Virus record (IMG/VR): IMGVR_UViG_3300044645_001666
Coordinates: 1 to 28,577 of that record
Reading direction: 5' to 3' (one strand)
Length of the DNA stretch: 28,577 nucleotides
DNA from: a virus
Shown: in pieces, positions 19,014 to 28,220 of the stretch
Position numbering within the stretch: the stretch's first letter is position 1
Layout: every line of letters starts with the position of its first letter
Program-made: the position numbers and the translations under genes
The notes under the pieces: model-generated
What the model saw: the letters and a program-made list of their open reading frames with translations, nothing else
The model's database searches: none
Told to the model about the DNA's origin: nothing

Positions 19014-20231
19014 TTAAACAAGCCGTTGTTTCACTGTGCCAGATGTATTGTAAAACCCACCAACTGGAACTCCCAGTGCTGCCGCTGCTGCATCGTTAGC
19101 AACATTGAATAGTGGTGCTGTTTGAAACCAATTATTTGTAAATTGAGCTATAACATTTCCAAACGCACCATTTGTAACAACAAACTGACCCGTCCCCTTG
19201 CAATCAATTCCAAAGTTAATGTTTGTGTCAGATCCTCTTGATCTAAAATTTACACCAAATCCAGCAGGGGCAGCTTGAGTTTCAATTCTGTTTTTGCTGT
19301 TTGCCGGAGTTTGATTAAGTACTCGAATGGCATCTGCCTCGTAGTCTCCTCCAATTGTGAGATCTCCATTTTTTTGAACAACAAGCTGTCTAGCAAGAGT
19401 TCCTGCAACAGATTCACCTGAGCCTATAACCAGCTTTCTGTACTTTCCTTGTCCCGAGTAAAGGGAGTGCAACCAGTATCCGTCGTACCTAGCATACAAA
19501 GACAGGTTTTCTTCATTTGTGCCAAGCATTTTCTGAAGTCTAAATGCGGCAAGCTGATCATTGATGTTACCTAAAAAACTAAACGGAACATTATTCAAAG
19601 ATCCAAGCGAGCTTGATATTGAAATGGTATTTACATCAGTAAATCCATTTACAGTTACTGAAGTTCCGTTGATCTTAAATGACTGAAGCGTAGAAAAGAA
19701 TGCAATGAACGGGTCCCCCGTTACCCTTGTAACAGTGGTTCCAGAGACATTACAAGTACCACTGCCCAAAACCCAAGCTGCATGATATGTCTCTGTTTCT
19801 GTGGTGGCAAAATTTGGAGTCACCACAAGGTTGGATGAATCGGCAACAGACACAACTGTGTAAGTGTTTTCTCCAAAATAAAACTTCAACCCAATCCAGT
19901 TTGCAGAAAATTCAGTTCCTGAAAGCCTGACAAGATTTCCTGTGCCAGAAGTTGATGTGGCAATTCCTTGTGCAGCAGTTGGATATAACAAAAGTTCAAC
20001 CTGCGATAGATCTTTAGATGGCTGAATCCGAAGCCAAGAAGCATTTCCATCTGTTCCAAATACCGTTCCATCAGTACCGTTATTGGCATTTCCACCACCA
20101 ACTTGCAGCCCTGTTCCGGGAGCGTTTACGTTGTCGCCAAAAGCAGCAACCGTTGATGTGGCTCGAAAATACGAGTCCATCGCCGTTAGCTCGTTTAGCG
20201 TTGATGCGTTTTGAAAAGATTTGCTGCTCAT
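19014..20231 (-). CDS. Tail fibre-like structural protein, 405 aa
   Basis: 405 residues, Ser/Thr/Asn/Gly-rich with predicted short beta strands throughout (VGGGNANNGTDGTVFGTDGN, SLGSLNNVPFSFLGNINDQL). A central LARQLVVQKNGDLTIGGDYE and the ending NDAAAAALGVPVGGFYNTSG are typical of trimeric phage fibre C-terminal regions. It has no P22-like head-binding domain, so it probably attaches via another protein. It starts three bases after the tailspike stop (A/T-rich leader, no Shine-Dalgarno sequence). The base composition is more A+T-rich than the surrounding early genes, which fits exchangeable host-range genes. Confidence 0.7.
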   Translation of the reverse strand: MSSKSFQNASTLNELTAMDSYFRATSTVAAFGDNVNAPGTGLQVGGGNANNGTDGTVFGTDGNASWLRIQPSKDLSQVELLLYPTAAQGIATSTSGTGNLVRLSGTEFSANWIGLKFYFGENTYTVVSVADSSNLVVTPNFATTETETYHAAWVLGSGTCNVSGTTVTRVTGDPFIAFFSTLQSFKINGTSVTVNGFTDVNTISISSSLGSLNNVPFSFLGNINDQLAAFRLQKMLGTNEENLSLYARYDGYWLHSLYSGQGKYRKLVIGSGESVAGTLARQLVVQKNGDLTIGGDYEADAIRVLNQTPANSKNRIETQAAPAGFGVNFRSRGSDTNINFGIDCKGTGQFVVTNGAFGNVIAQFTNNWFQTAPLFNVANDAAAAALGVPVGGFYNTSGTVKQRLV

Positions 20232-20234
20232 AGG

Positions 20235-22370
20235 TTAAACGATTGCAGATTTGAAAACCAAAAAGGAAATAGCCACATTATCTGACAGGATTCCTCCAGT
20301 TAGATTCTTGAGTCTAACTGTAAAACTGTTTGTTGCTGTATCTGTTATGCGAACCTGATAGTTTCCGTTTCCAACAATAGCGTAAACAATATCCTCAGAC
20401 GCAACCGATGTGTTTGACACAGTGAATGCCACCTCATTCCCGGCAGCAAGCGCGGCGTTGTCAGTTGTAATGCGCCCGCAAATCTTGTTCAAGGTTACTG
20501 CCGTTGCCTTTCCAGACCCTGAGCCTTGAGAAACTACTCCACCAGCACCTGCCCCATATCCAAGTCCAATTGAAGGGCTGATTCCTAAAAAGCCATTTTC
20601 GTTGTACCTAAATGCGGCAATGTTTCCATTGCCAGCATTTGTAAATGGCGTGATGTTGCTTGTGAAATGGTTGCCCGTGCCAATCTTTACTCCAGTAGAA
20701 GATGCGCCAAGCACTATTCCAATTGTTGTACTGGAGAATGTGTTTCCGTCAATTACACCAATAGAACCGGCTGTAGTGGACGCAATTTCAACTCCACATA
20801 CAGATGTGTTAGCAGACGCATATGGCAGGAATTGATTGCCAACAATTGTAAAATTGTTGCTTGGGCTGATAAAGATGCCTCGCTTCGCTGCGTTTACAGT
20901 AAAGAAATTGCCTGTCGCAAAGAAGTTTGGAAGATCAGACTGAATATTGATGCTATCTCCAAAGCAGAAGAATGTCGTGTTAGATACAAGCAATCCCTGT
21001 AGCGTGTTAGGGCTGACAGGAGGCACATAGATTCCAGTTTCGCACTGACCAAAAAAGCTGTTTACAATTTGAACTGTCTGAGTGTGCGCTCCGTAAACAA
21101 AGCCAGTTCCAAGAAAGCTCCAGTTGCAGTTGACGAAGTTGTAAACCGTCCCGCAAGTGCATGTAGGACTCGGTGCAGTAAAGCATCCCGCTCCGGGACT
21201 AGCTATTGATACGCCAGTTCCAGATGTGCCGTTGCTTTCGCCGTAGAAGTTTACGTTGTTAAAATTGATGTCAGAGACGTTGGCAATTTTTACGCATGTG
21301 CCCCACCTCTTTGTGTTTGCGTAGCCATCACTGCCTCTGAACGTAACATCAGAAATGTCACTCTGCGCAACAAAGGTGCCAAAGAAAGCGTATGAGTTAG
21401 TGAACTCTAGACCAACTGTTCCTGCTGTAGATCCAGAAACCACAGAAAGCCCTTTGAGATGCAGTGCGTGTTGTTGGCTTGTATAGTTAAACAGCATGCC
21501 ATCTGTTGACGGCCAATAAAGAGACACTACATCTGCGCCATCTCCAAAGATCGTAATAGCATCAATGTTGTCTGTGTCCTGAGAGCCGCTGGACGGGTTT
21601 GGAAAGGTGTATGTTATCTTCGAGTTGAACCGATACGTTCCAGCAGGGAAGTAGATGTTCTTTGCGCCAGAAGCCAAAGCTGCGTTAAACGCAGCAGCAT
21701 CATTAGTTACACCATCGCCAACAGCCCCAAAGTCTTTCACAGACACGCTTTCACGAACTTTGTCTTGCATTCCTCTAGAAACAGCACCTGTTCCAGCTTG
21801 AATGAACGACACATCTGAACCAGGCACCTGAGCACCAGCAACGACTGCACCACCTTGGAACAAGAACTGATCGCCAGCAGCAGCCGGCGTAGTCAGCGTG
21901 ATAGTCACGCTGTTTGTTTCCAAGTAATCCAGACCAAGGTTTAGCCTGAGTCCGTTTCGATAGACTTCCAGCGTCTCAGTACCAGGCAGGTAAACGAACG
22001 TGGTCAGCGTGAACGTAAGCTGTCCAGCAGTAGCAGTAATGAGCTGCGTGGAGATGTCGAAGACCGATGTAGGTGCATCAGACTGGTCAAACGCAGAAAA
22101 GACTAGAGCACGGTTCTTGTTCCTGACAGTGATCGAGTAAGTGTCAGTCGCAGAGTAGAACCTGCTAGGCGTTCCCTGTCTGCTTGGATACCCACCAACA
22201 GTACGAACAGGCTGTGCAGCAGGAATGGTCAATGCAGCGTCCCAGAACACGTTTACAGGGGCAGTCTCTGGGTTCAGGTTAGACTGGCCAATGTAGATGT
22301 AACCGCCCTCTAGCGGGGCTCCTGTCGTGTCGGTAAAGAAAGGGAATGGAGATACGATGGAAGAGGACAT
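20235..22370 (-). CDS. Tailspike: P22-like head-binding domain plus beta-helix, 711 aa
   Basis: Residues about 1-105 match the P22 tailspike head-binding domain (PFFTDTTGAPLEGGYIYIGQ, NPETAPVNVFWDAALTIPAA, VRTVGGYPSRQGTPSRFYSA). Residues 110-175 form a second beta domain (YLPGTETLEVYRNGLRLNLG) common in phage fibres. From about 209 a pectate-lyase-3/beta-helix begins (SVKDFGAVGDGVTNDAAAFN, IYFPAGTYRFNSK) and runs to near residue 600; a small beta domain ends the protein. It should bind and probably cleave a surface polysaccharide. Catalytic residues cannot be named without structure. Start overlaps the previous stop (TAATG). Confidence 0.9.
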   Translation of the reverse strand: MSSSIVSPFPFFTDTTGAPLEGGYIYIGQSNLNPETAPVNVFWDAALTIPAAQPVRTVGGYPSRQGTPSRFYSATDTYSITVRNKNRALVFSAFDQSDAPTSVFDISTQLITATAGQLTFTLTTFVYLPGTETLEVYRNGLRLNLGLDYLETNSVTITLTTPAAAGDQFLFQGGAVVAGAQVPGSDVSFIQAGTGAVSRGMQDKVRESVSVKDFGAVGDGVTNDAAAFNAALASGAKNIYFPAGTYRFNSKITYTFPNPSSGSQDTDNIDAITIFGDGADVVSLYWPSTDGMLFNYTSQQHALHLKGLSVVSGSTAGTVGLEFTNSYAFFGTFVAQSDISDVTFRGSDGYANTKRWGTCVKIANVSDINFNNVNFYGESNGTSGTGVSIASPGAGCFTAPSPTCTCGTVYNFVNCNWSFLGTGFVYGAHTQTVQIVNSFFGQCETGIYVPPVSPNTLQGLLVSNTTFFCFGDSINIQSDLPNFFATGNFFTVNAAKRGIFISPSNNFTIVGNQFLPYASANTSVCGVEIASTTAGSIGVIDGNTFSSTTIGIVLGASSTGVKIGTGNHFTSNITPFTNAGNGNIAAFRYNENGFLGISPSIGLGYGAGAGGVVSQGSGSGKATAVTLNKICGRITTDNAALAAGNEVAFTVSNTSVASEDIVYAIVGNGNYQVRITDTATNSFTVRLKNLTGGILSDNVAISFLVFKSAIV

Positions 22371-25300
22371 TACTGGGACTCCTGTTTGGTTTCTGCGCCC
22401 TGTGGCACAAGGTAAAGTTTGATGAGTGTCTTAGCTTCTGGAAGCGTGTCCTTATTGAGCGGACGAAGCAGTTTAGCCATTAACTCTGGGTCTGTCATGG
22501 CTTCTACCATAATTGCTCTGGCTCTTCCAGATGGATCACCAGAGACTGAAACGAACTTATCAAGAAGTGCCCCGGCAGCACGAACAGCAGAGCCTGTTCC
22601 GCTTTGCTTTAAGCCTGGTGGAGTAATTCCGTAAGCAACCCTGGCAAAAAGCCCAAGCATGTTTTTGGCTTCGCTTTCTGCAAGCCTTTTAGCCAGCTCC
22701 GTATTTAAGCTCGTTACAGACTGTCCAGCAGCAGCCCTGCGGAATCGTTCCATTACTTCAATCTGCCCCCTAAACACATCAAGCATTCCAAGCTCTTTGC
22801 TGCCTTTTCCGAGAATCGCTGTAATAGCATTTCTTATCTCACCGTCCTCAACAAGGATCTCATTAAGCTGTTTGAACGATCTTTCAAACTGCTCCATGTT
22901 AACTGTTGCGGTAGGATTCTCTGCGGTTGATGCAACCTTTCCTAGCAACGCAGTTTCTTGCTTCAGATACTGATACAGGGCGTTTTTGACGCCCTCTTTT
23001 GCTTTTCCAGTCGGATCTTTTGCGGCAGATTGCATGAGTTCTTTTGCGAACTCTTCTGGATCTCCTGAATCCATCATTTGCCTGATGGCCTTAACAGGGC
23101 TCTTTTTAAGAACCTTAAATGCAGCACTGTCAGCAATTTCCTTTTGCTGTCTATTGAACTTTTCCTTGGCCTGAAACGCAGCAGTCTTCTTTATGTCTTT
23201 AGCTTCGTCTTTTGCAAGCTGCGAGGCTTCTTTGCTGAGTCCCCTCAACTCTTGCGTAAAGGTACGACGCACTCCTTCAGCAGCAGTGACTGCTTCAGTG
23301 GCCTGGGTAACGTCTTTTGCAAACGCATCAACAGATGCGCGAACCTCAGGGAAAACTTCAAGCCAACCTTCCACGTTGCGATCCTTGAGCCACTTGTTGA
23401 ATCTTGCTGGAGTTGGCTTTTCTCCAACGGCAGTTGCAAGGTCGTTGATTATCCAGTCCTGAACTGCTTGCAGTGCTTCAGGATCATCCTTGAGCGCAGC
23501 CCTAAACTGATACTGCGTTTCTAGTGGCTTCGATAGATACGCATCAATGGTTCTGGAGTCTTCAACCTTTCCAAACTGAACTGCGTCTCCAGTTTTGCCT
23601 CCGTACTTTTCTTTGTAAGCTCTGTACTTCTGATTCGCCGCAGCGATTTCAGAACTAATGTCGCCAAGAGCTTCAATATCTTTCTCAAATCCCTCCTTTA
23701 CCATTTTAAGCAAACGAATCTCGTTTGCGTCCGTAGAGGCTCCAATCTTTCCATTCAAGGCCGCAATACCAGACCTTAAATCTTGGACAGAAACACTTGT
23801 CGGAACATCTTTTTTAGGCTCCAACTTTATCAGGATTTCCTTGATCTTATCAGGAAGATCACCGAAAAGCCCGGCGCCTTTTGGACCGGCAGCTTCTCGT
23901 GCTGCCTCTAGTGTGTTCTTTGCATCTGACTGAAGGGTGGAGACATTTTGCGGCTTGTAAGCCTCATCCACTAATTTTTTCTCATTAATTCTTTCACGTT
24001 CCCAAACTTCTTTTGCCAAGCTGCTTGCACGGTCCCTTACGCCAGTTCTTGATGCAATTTTGATGCGGGCAGTTTCTAGTGCCTGCTTCATTGTATCCAA
24101 AACATCTTCAGCCGTTGCTAGATTTTGACTGGCTCGCTGAAATGCTTCTCGTTCCGCACCTAGCGCACCTTCAATAAGGCTTGCGGCTTGTCTGTCTCCG
24201 TTTCTGATAAACGCATCCCTAGCCGCAATGGCATCATCACGCAGTTGCTGTGTTTGTTGCTGAAAGAATGCCTTGGCCTCTTGAAATGTGGCTCCAGACT
24301 GTTGCAGTGTTTCTGAAAGGTTCCGCGAAACTGCTTCCCTAGATCTTTGCCGGACACTAAGAAGAGACTTGTTGATGTTGGCAAGAGCGTTGCCAAGCGA
24401 GATCAACCCTTCATTGCCAGAAATCTCCGTTGTCAGAGGAGTCACACCTCCAGCCATCAACACAGGAGCCTGTTGCTCAATGCGTGTAGCGAGCTGTTCA
24501 GGAACTCCTCCTGCTTCAGTGGCAAACTCTTGTACGATGCGGCGTGCTCCCTGTTGAGCAGCCTGCTCAGTCCGAATGTCACGCTGAAGTGCGCTTGCAA
24601 TCGGAATCTTTGTACCCGGAATGAACTGTCTTGGCTGAAGGGCACCGCCAGCAATGGCTCCCAAAGTAACGTCTGCCGTTGTTCCTCCTGACAATTTTGC
24701 AAGGCCCCCTCCAATTATACTGCCAAGAGCCACATCTGCGATTGCTTTGGTTTCTCCAGCCAAGGCGCGCCCAATCGTATTGAATGCTGCCTTTTGAGAA
24801 AGAAGTTGTGGAGCAACCTCTCCCGCTGCTCTTGACCATTGAGCTTTCGCTCTATCAAAAGCAGCTTGGGATTGAGCTGCCTGTTGTTCTTGTGGCGTTT
24901 GAAACTCAGAAACAATTTCCTGCTGCGCCATTCCTCCCAACACGCTACCGCCAATGGCTCCCGGAAGGGCCATTCCACCCATTAGCGATCCAGCGGCCCC
25001 ACCAGCAAGACCTCCAACTGTTGCCCCAGCTTGGCTAATTGCGCCACGAGTTGCCGCTCCAATCATGGACGGCTCCATCTCCTTCTTGTACTGCTCCCAA
25101 ATCGGAGCCAGCACAGGATACTGTTGCGGATCTAGTGTAGCCGTTGGATTAAGCCCACCAGAGGCCACCTCTTTGTTAAGCACATCCCGAATTGACCCTG
25201 TGCGCTCAAGCTGACCATAAATGGCCTGAACATTGGATTCAGTAGGAGCACCGCCCTGGGGAGACTTAATCTTCAACAGATCAGCAGCCAACTCAGGAGG

Positions 25301-25525
25301 AGGCACCAGGTCATTAAGAGTCGCTCCTACCTGCTCAGGAGGACGACCCTGGTACTCAATAGGCTGCATCTGCGGAGTCTCCGCGTATGGAGATGGCACA
25401 GGAGCCGCTTGTGGCTGCTGAGACTGCATCCTTGAAAGCTCTGCTCCAAGCACGCGGACTGCATCTGCATCATTTGCGGCTCCAGCCCTTCTGATGCCTT
25501 CGTAAAGCTGTTCAATGGTGGCCAT
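22370..25525 (-). CDS. Large DNA-ejection protein (P22 gp16-position), 1051 aa
   Basis: 1051 residues, much longer than P22 gp16 (609). After a Gln/Pro-rich N-terminus comes a hydrophobic, Gly/Ala-rich region at about residues 155-200 (ATVGGLAGGAAGSLMGGMAL then PGAIGGSVLGG). The rest is long helical, coiled-coil-like sequence (FRETASLS-free stretches such as REAFQRASQNLATAEDVLDT, KEASQLAKDEAKDIKKTAAF). It probably leaves the virion with the DNA and forms part of a trans-envelope channel. No lysozyme or protease motif was seen. TAATG overlaps couple it to the genes on both sides. Confidence 0.75.
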   Translation of the reverse strand: MATIEQLYEGIRRAGAANDADAVRVLGAELSRMQSQQPQAAPVPSPYAETPQMQPIEYQGRPPEQVGATLNDLVPPPELAADLLKIKSPQGGAPTESNVQAIYGQLERTGSIRDVLNKEVASGGLNPTATLDPQQYPVLAPIWEQYKKEMEPSMIGAATRGAISQAGATVGGLAGGAAGSLMGGMALPGAIGGSVLGGMAQQEIVSEFQTPQEQQAAQSQAAFDRAKAQWSRAAGEVAPQLLSQKAAFNTIGRALAGETKAIADVALGSIIGGGLAKLSGGTTADVTLGAIAGGALQPRQFIPGTKIPIASALQRDIRTEQAAQQGARRIVQEFATEAGGVPEQLATRIEQQAPVLMAGGVTPLTTEISGNEGLISLGNALANINKSLLSVRQRSREAVSRNLSETLQQSGATFQEAKAFFQQQTQQLRDDAIAARDAFIRNGDRQAASLIEGALGAEREAFQRASQNLATAEDVLDTMKQALETARIKIASRTGVRDRASSLAKEVWERERINEKKLVDEAYKPQNVSTLQSDAKNTLEAAREAAGPKGAGLFGDLPDKIKEILIKLEPKKDVPTSVSVQDLRSGIAALNGKIGASTDANEIRLLKMVKEGFEKDIEALGDISSEIAAANQKYRAYKEKYGGKTGDAVQFGKVEDSRTIDAYLSKPLETQYQFRAALKDDPEALQAVQDWIINDLATAVGEKPTPARFNKWLKDRNVEGWLEVFPEVRASVDAFAKDVTQATEAVTAAEGVRRTFTQELRGLSKEASQLAKDEAKDIKKTAAFQAKEKFNRQQKEIADSAAFKVLKKSPVKAIRQMMDSGDPEEFAKELMQSAAKDPTGKAKEGVKNALYQYLKQETALLGKVASTAENPTATVNMEQFERSFKQLNEILVEDGEIRNAITAILGKGSKELGMLDVFRGQIEVMERFRRAAAGQSVTSLNTELAKRLAESEAKNMLGLFARVAYGITPPGLKQSGTGSAVRAAGALLDKFVSVSGDPSGRARAIMVEAMTDPELMAKLLRPLNKDTLPEAKTLIKLYLVPQGAETKQESQ

Positions 25526-27021
25526 TATTGAGGGACTCCAAATCGTTTCAAAATTGAATCCACATCAGTCGGATTGCCACCTACTGCCGCAGGAGAGGCT
25601 TGAGGCGACATTGCGTTTTGATCAAGAGTGTTGCCAACCTTGTTAAACCAAGCGTGAAATGCTGTTCCCTTTTTGATTGGAGAACCAAAAATCTGCAACT
25701 CCTTCATCGAGTTTCCTGCACTACCATTGTTTTCAGATACCCAAGCAAGTTTTGCTTCGTTGTACTTAGAAGCATACTCAGACAATCTAGCCATTGCCTC
25801 TACGCCTTTTCTAAACTGTTCTGGACTTGCATTTTTTGACATCACTCCCTCTTGAGCAAACCTGCGGTCAGCATCAGATGCGCTGCCAGGAGGAAGAGAC
25901 TTAATAACCTCCGAGTTCGCAAGTTTTTGATACTCCTTTCTCAACATCGTCACATCATTGCCAAGCAAAGGAATCCTATCCCTTACATATTGCCAAGCCG
26001 CACCTTTAACTGTGCTTGGAATCTGAACCTCTCCAGAGTCAATTTTCTCCAGTATCCCCTTTGCAATATCTGCTGACTGCTGGTTTGTAGCAGAAGCGTC
26101 ACTTAACTCTTTGGCAAACTTGTTTGTAGAGGCAAATACTTTTACCTTCTCTTCTCTAGCCTGATCTAGTTTCTGCCTAATCTCCTGAATCTGTAGTCGC
26201 TCCTTTTCAAGATCCAGTGCACGTTTTTCTTCGTCTACTTGTTTTTCTTGTTTTGTTGCAGTAGCTAATACGAGTTCCTTTTTAGTCTTTGCCTCTGTCT
26301 CAGCAAGTTCTGCTGCCCCCTTCATGGCCTTTGATACCGCATCCCACTTCTGAGGGTCAGTATTGAACAAGAAATTAGACGCACTTAGAGCGCCTGCTGC
26401 TGGATCTTGTTCAATTTGTGTTTTGGCAGACTCTAAAAACACAAGTGACGCTTGGGCAGCCTTGTCATTTGGATTACTCTCAAGAGAAGCATTTGCTGCT
26501 GAAATATACTTATCCAAAGAGGCAGATGCTATCTCTGGCTTTCCGGCTTGAACTGAAAGCATCACTTCAGAAGCAGCGTTGCTTAGTGTAGATCCAACTC
26601 TTGGAAGCTCTGCAAACATTCTGTTCATTGCCGAAAAGGACTGTGGGTCCAATACGGATGCCTGCATTGATAAACTTTTCAGCTTTTCAGGAGTCCATGC
26701 TTCAGGATTCTTAGAAAGCTCAAGAACATCGTTTTGATATTTTGTTTTTAGAGAACGCTCTGCTTGCGCTTGCTCAAATGTAAGCCTTCCCTGCCGCAAT
26801 GCTTCTGCGGAGGCTGCTGTTGCCTGTCCAATTTGACCTATCCTAGCACGTTCAGCCTCAATCTGAAGCGGCTGCATTTTCTGCTGAAATGCCGCATTCT
26901 GTTGCTGAATCGCACTCTGTTCCTCCATCTGCTGGAGTTGCCGAATCCCCATCAAGCTCTGCAAGAAGTTCTGAGCAGGAGGCTGCGGAATATTAACTGT
27001 GTAGTCGTAAGGTCCAGCCAT
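25525..27021 (-). CDS. DNA-ejection protein (P22 gp20-position), 498 aa
   Basis: 498 residues from ATG 27021, which lies five bases after the stop of the preceding gene; a start at 27045 would overlap that gene. The N-terminus (MAGPYDYTVNIPQPPAQNFL, QSLMGIRQLQQMEEQ) matches the group of podovirus injection proteins as I recall it. The rest is helical and Gln/Ala/Glu-rich (FQQKMQPLQIEAERARIGQI; KRALDLEKERLQIQEIRQKL), ending in a flexible Pro/Gly/Asn-rich tail. Middle member of a three-gene ejection set. Confidence 0.75.
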   Translation of the reverse strand: MAGPYDYTVNIPQPPAQNFLQSLMGIRQLQQMEEQSAIQQQNAAFQQKMQPLQIEAERARIGQIGQATAASAEALRQGRLTFEQAQAERSLKTKYQNDVLELSKNPEAWTPEKLKSLSMQASVLDPQSFSAMNRMFAELPRVGSTLSNAASEVMLSVQAGKPEIASASLDKYISAANASLESNPNDKAAQASLVFLESAKTQIEQDPAAGALSASNFLFNTDPQKWDAVSKAMKGAAELAETEAKTKKELVLATATKQEKQVDEEKRALDLEKERLQIQEIRQKLDQAREEKVKVFASTNKFAKELSDASATNQQSADIAKGILEKIDSGEVQIPSTVKGAAWQYVRDRIPLLGNDVTMLRKEYQKLANSEVIKSLPPGSASDADRRFAQEGVMSKNASPEQFRKGVEAMARLSEYASKYNEAKLAWVSENNGSAGNSMKELQIFGSPIKKGTAFHAWFNKVGNTLDQNAMSPQASPAAVGGNPTDVDSILKRFGVPQ

Positions 27022-27026
27022 AAAGA

Positions 27027-28220
27027 TTATGCAGGTGAATACCATCCTCCAGCACCACCTGGAGCTGTGGGCGCAAAATACTCAACAGGAGCACCTCCGT
27101 AAGCAGACTGAGCCGCTGCTTGGCTGCCATAAAATCCGCCAGTGCCAATCCCAGAAGTCATGGATGGCTTGTTAAGCTGTTGCATCAGCATGTAGTTTTG
27201 AACTCCACCGCCAATAGCATTGCTAACTCCACCAAGTCCCTGAGCAAACGCATTTGCGGCACCAATCTGACCACCAGCCATTGCAGCACCTTGACCAACC
27301 ATCAAGTTGCCAATGTTTTGAGCAGCGTTCTGCTGTGCTGCTGCTGTGCCGGCAGCCGAAGCCTGACCAACACCGAGCAGGTTCTGAGCAGAACCAGATC
27401 CAAGGCTTGTAAGCCCAGCCAGCTTGCCATACTGCGCTTCGATGAGCTGGTTTAACAGGTTTGGCCTAAACTGAGCCAAGGCGCCCTGTACGTTGCCACC
27501 TCGAAGTCCACCAGTGGCAGAGGCATTTTGCAAGATGCCTTGTTCGCCCTGTTTGGCAAGCTCCTGAAACAATGGTCCCTGCTCGATGCCTTGGATCGCT
27601 TGACGCTGCCGTTCTGCGCCAAGTTGAGCATAGCTCTGATCCTGAAGGATCGGCTGCATCAACGCTTCACGTTCCGCGTAAGCCTTAGACTCAATGTCTC
27701 GAATGCCAGCTTGAGTCTGATTTTGAAACTGAGCCAACAGACCAGCTTGAATGTCTTTTCTCGATACTCCTTTTGGCGTGGGAGCCTTTTTGTAATCTGC
27801 TGACTTTTGGAACGCCTTTAGCTCTACATCTCTCTGACGTTGGTAATTTGCAATGTTGGCCTTTGTAACATCAGCAATATTAGTAAACTGAGGAGACTGT
27901 TGAAGCTGATAGAGAGCACGTTGACGATCTGCTTCACCACCAAGACCAACCAAAGCCTGCATTCCTTGCAGTGCCCCAGGACCAGCCTGAATATACGGTT
28001 GCGTGAGTCCCGGTTGACCAGCTTGAATGTAAGGAGAAAGAAGCTCGCGAATGGCGTCAAACTGACGGCGCTGCTCATCAATGGCCTGTCCTTGTGCCTT
28101 GGCCTGTGTTGCGGCAGCTTGCTTTGAAGCCTTAGCTCCCTTGTTTGACCCATAAATTGAAGCTCCAGCACCTAAAAGTGCAGCTCCACCAGTTAAGATT
28201 CCACCAGTTGGATCAGGCAT
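27027..28220 (-). CDS. DNA-ejection protein (P22 gp7-position), 397 aa
   Basis: 397 residues. The N-terminus MPDPTGGILTGGAALLGAGA then SIYGSNKGAKASKQAAATQA and the RRQFDAIRELLSPYIQAG motif are characteristic of P22 gp7-like/DNA transfer proteins found in many podoviruses. A long Gln/Ala-rich middle and a Gly-rich C-terminus (GQGAAMAGGQIGAANAFAQG, ending GGAGGWYSPA) follow. It is probably ejected into the host envelope. ATG overlaps the previous stop by eight bases; leader TTACAAAACCGAATTTT has no Shine-Dalgarno sequence. Confidence 0.8.
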   Translation of the reverse strand: MPDPTGGILTGGAALLGAGASIYGSNKGAKASKQAAATQAKAQGQAIDEQRRQFDAIRELLSPYIQAGQPGLTQPYIQAGPGALQGMQALVGLGGEADRQRALYQLQQSPQFTNIADVTKANIANYQRQRDVELKAFQKSADYKKAPTPKGVSRKDIQAGLLAQFQNQTQAGIRDIESKAYAEREALMQPILQDQSYAQLGAERQRQAIQGIEQGPLFQELAKQGEQGILQNASATGGLRGGNVQGALAQFRPNLLNQLIEAQYGKLAGLTSLGSGSAQNLLGVGQASAAGTAAAQQNAAQNIGNLMVGQGAAMAGGQIGAANAFAQGLGGVSNAIGGGVQNYMLMQQLNKPSMTSGIGTGGFYGSQAAAQSAYGGAPVEYFAPTAPGGAGGWYSPA

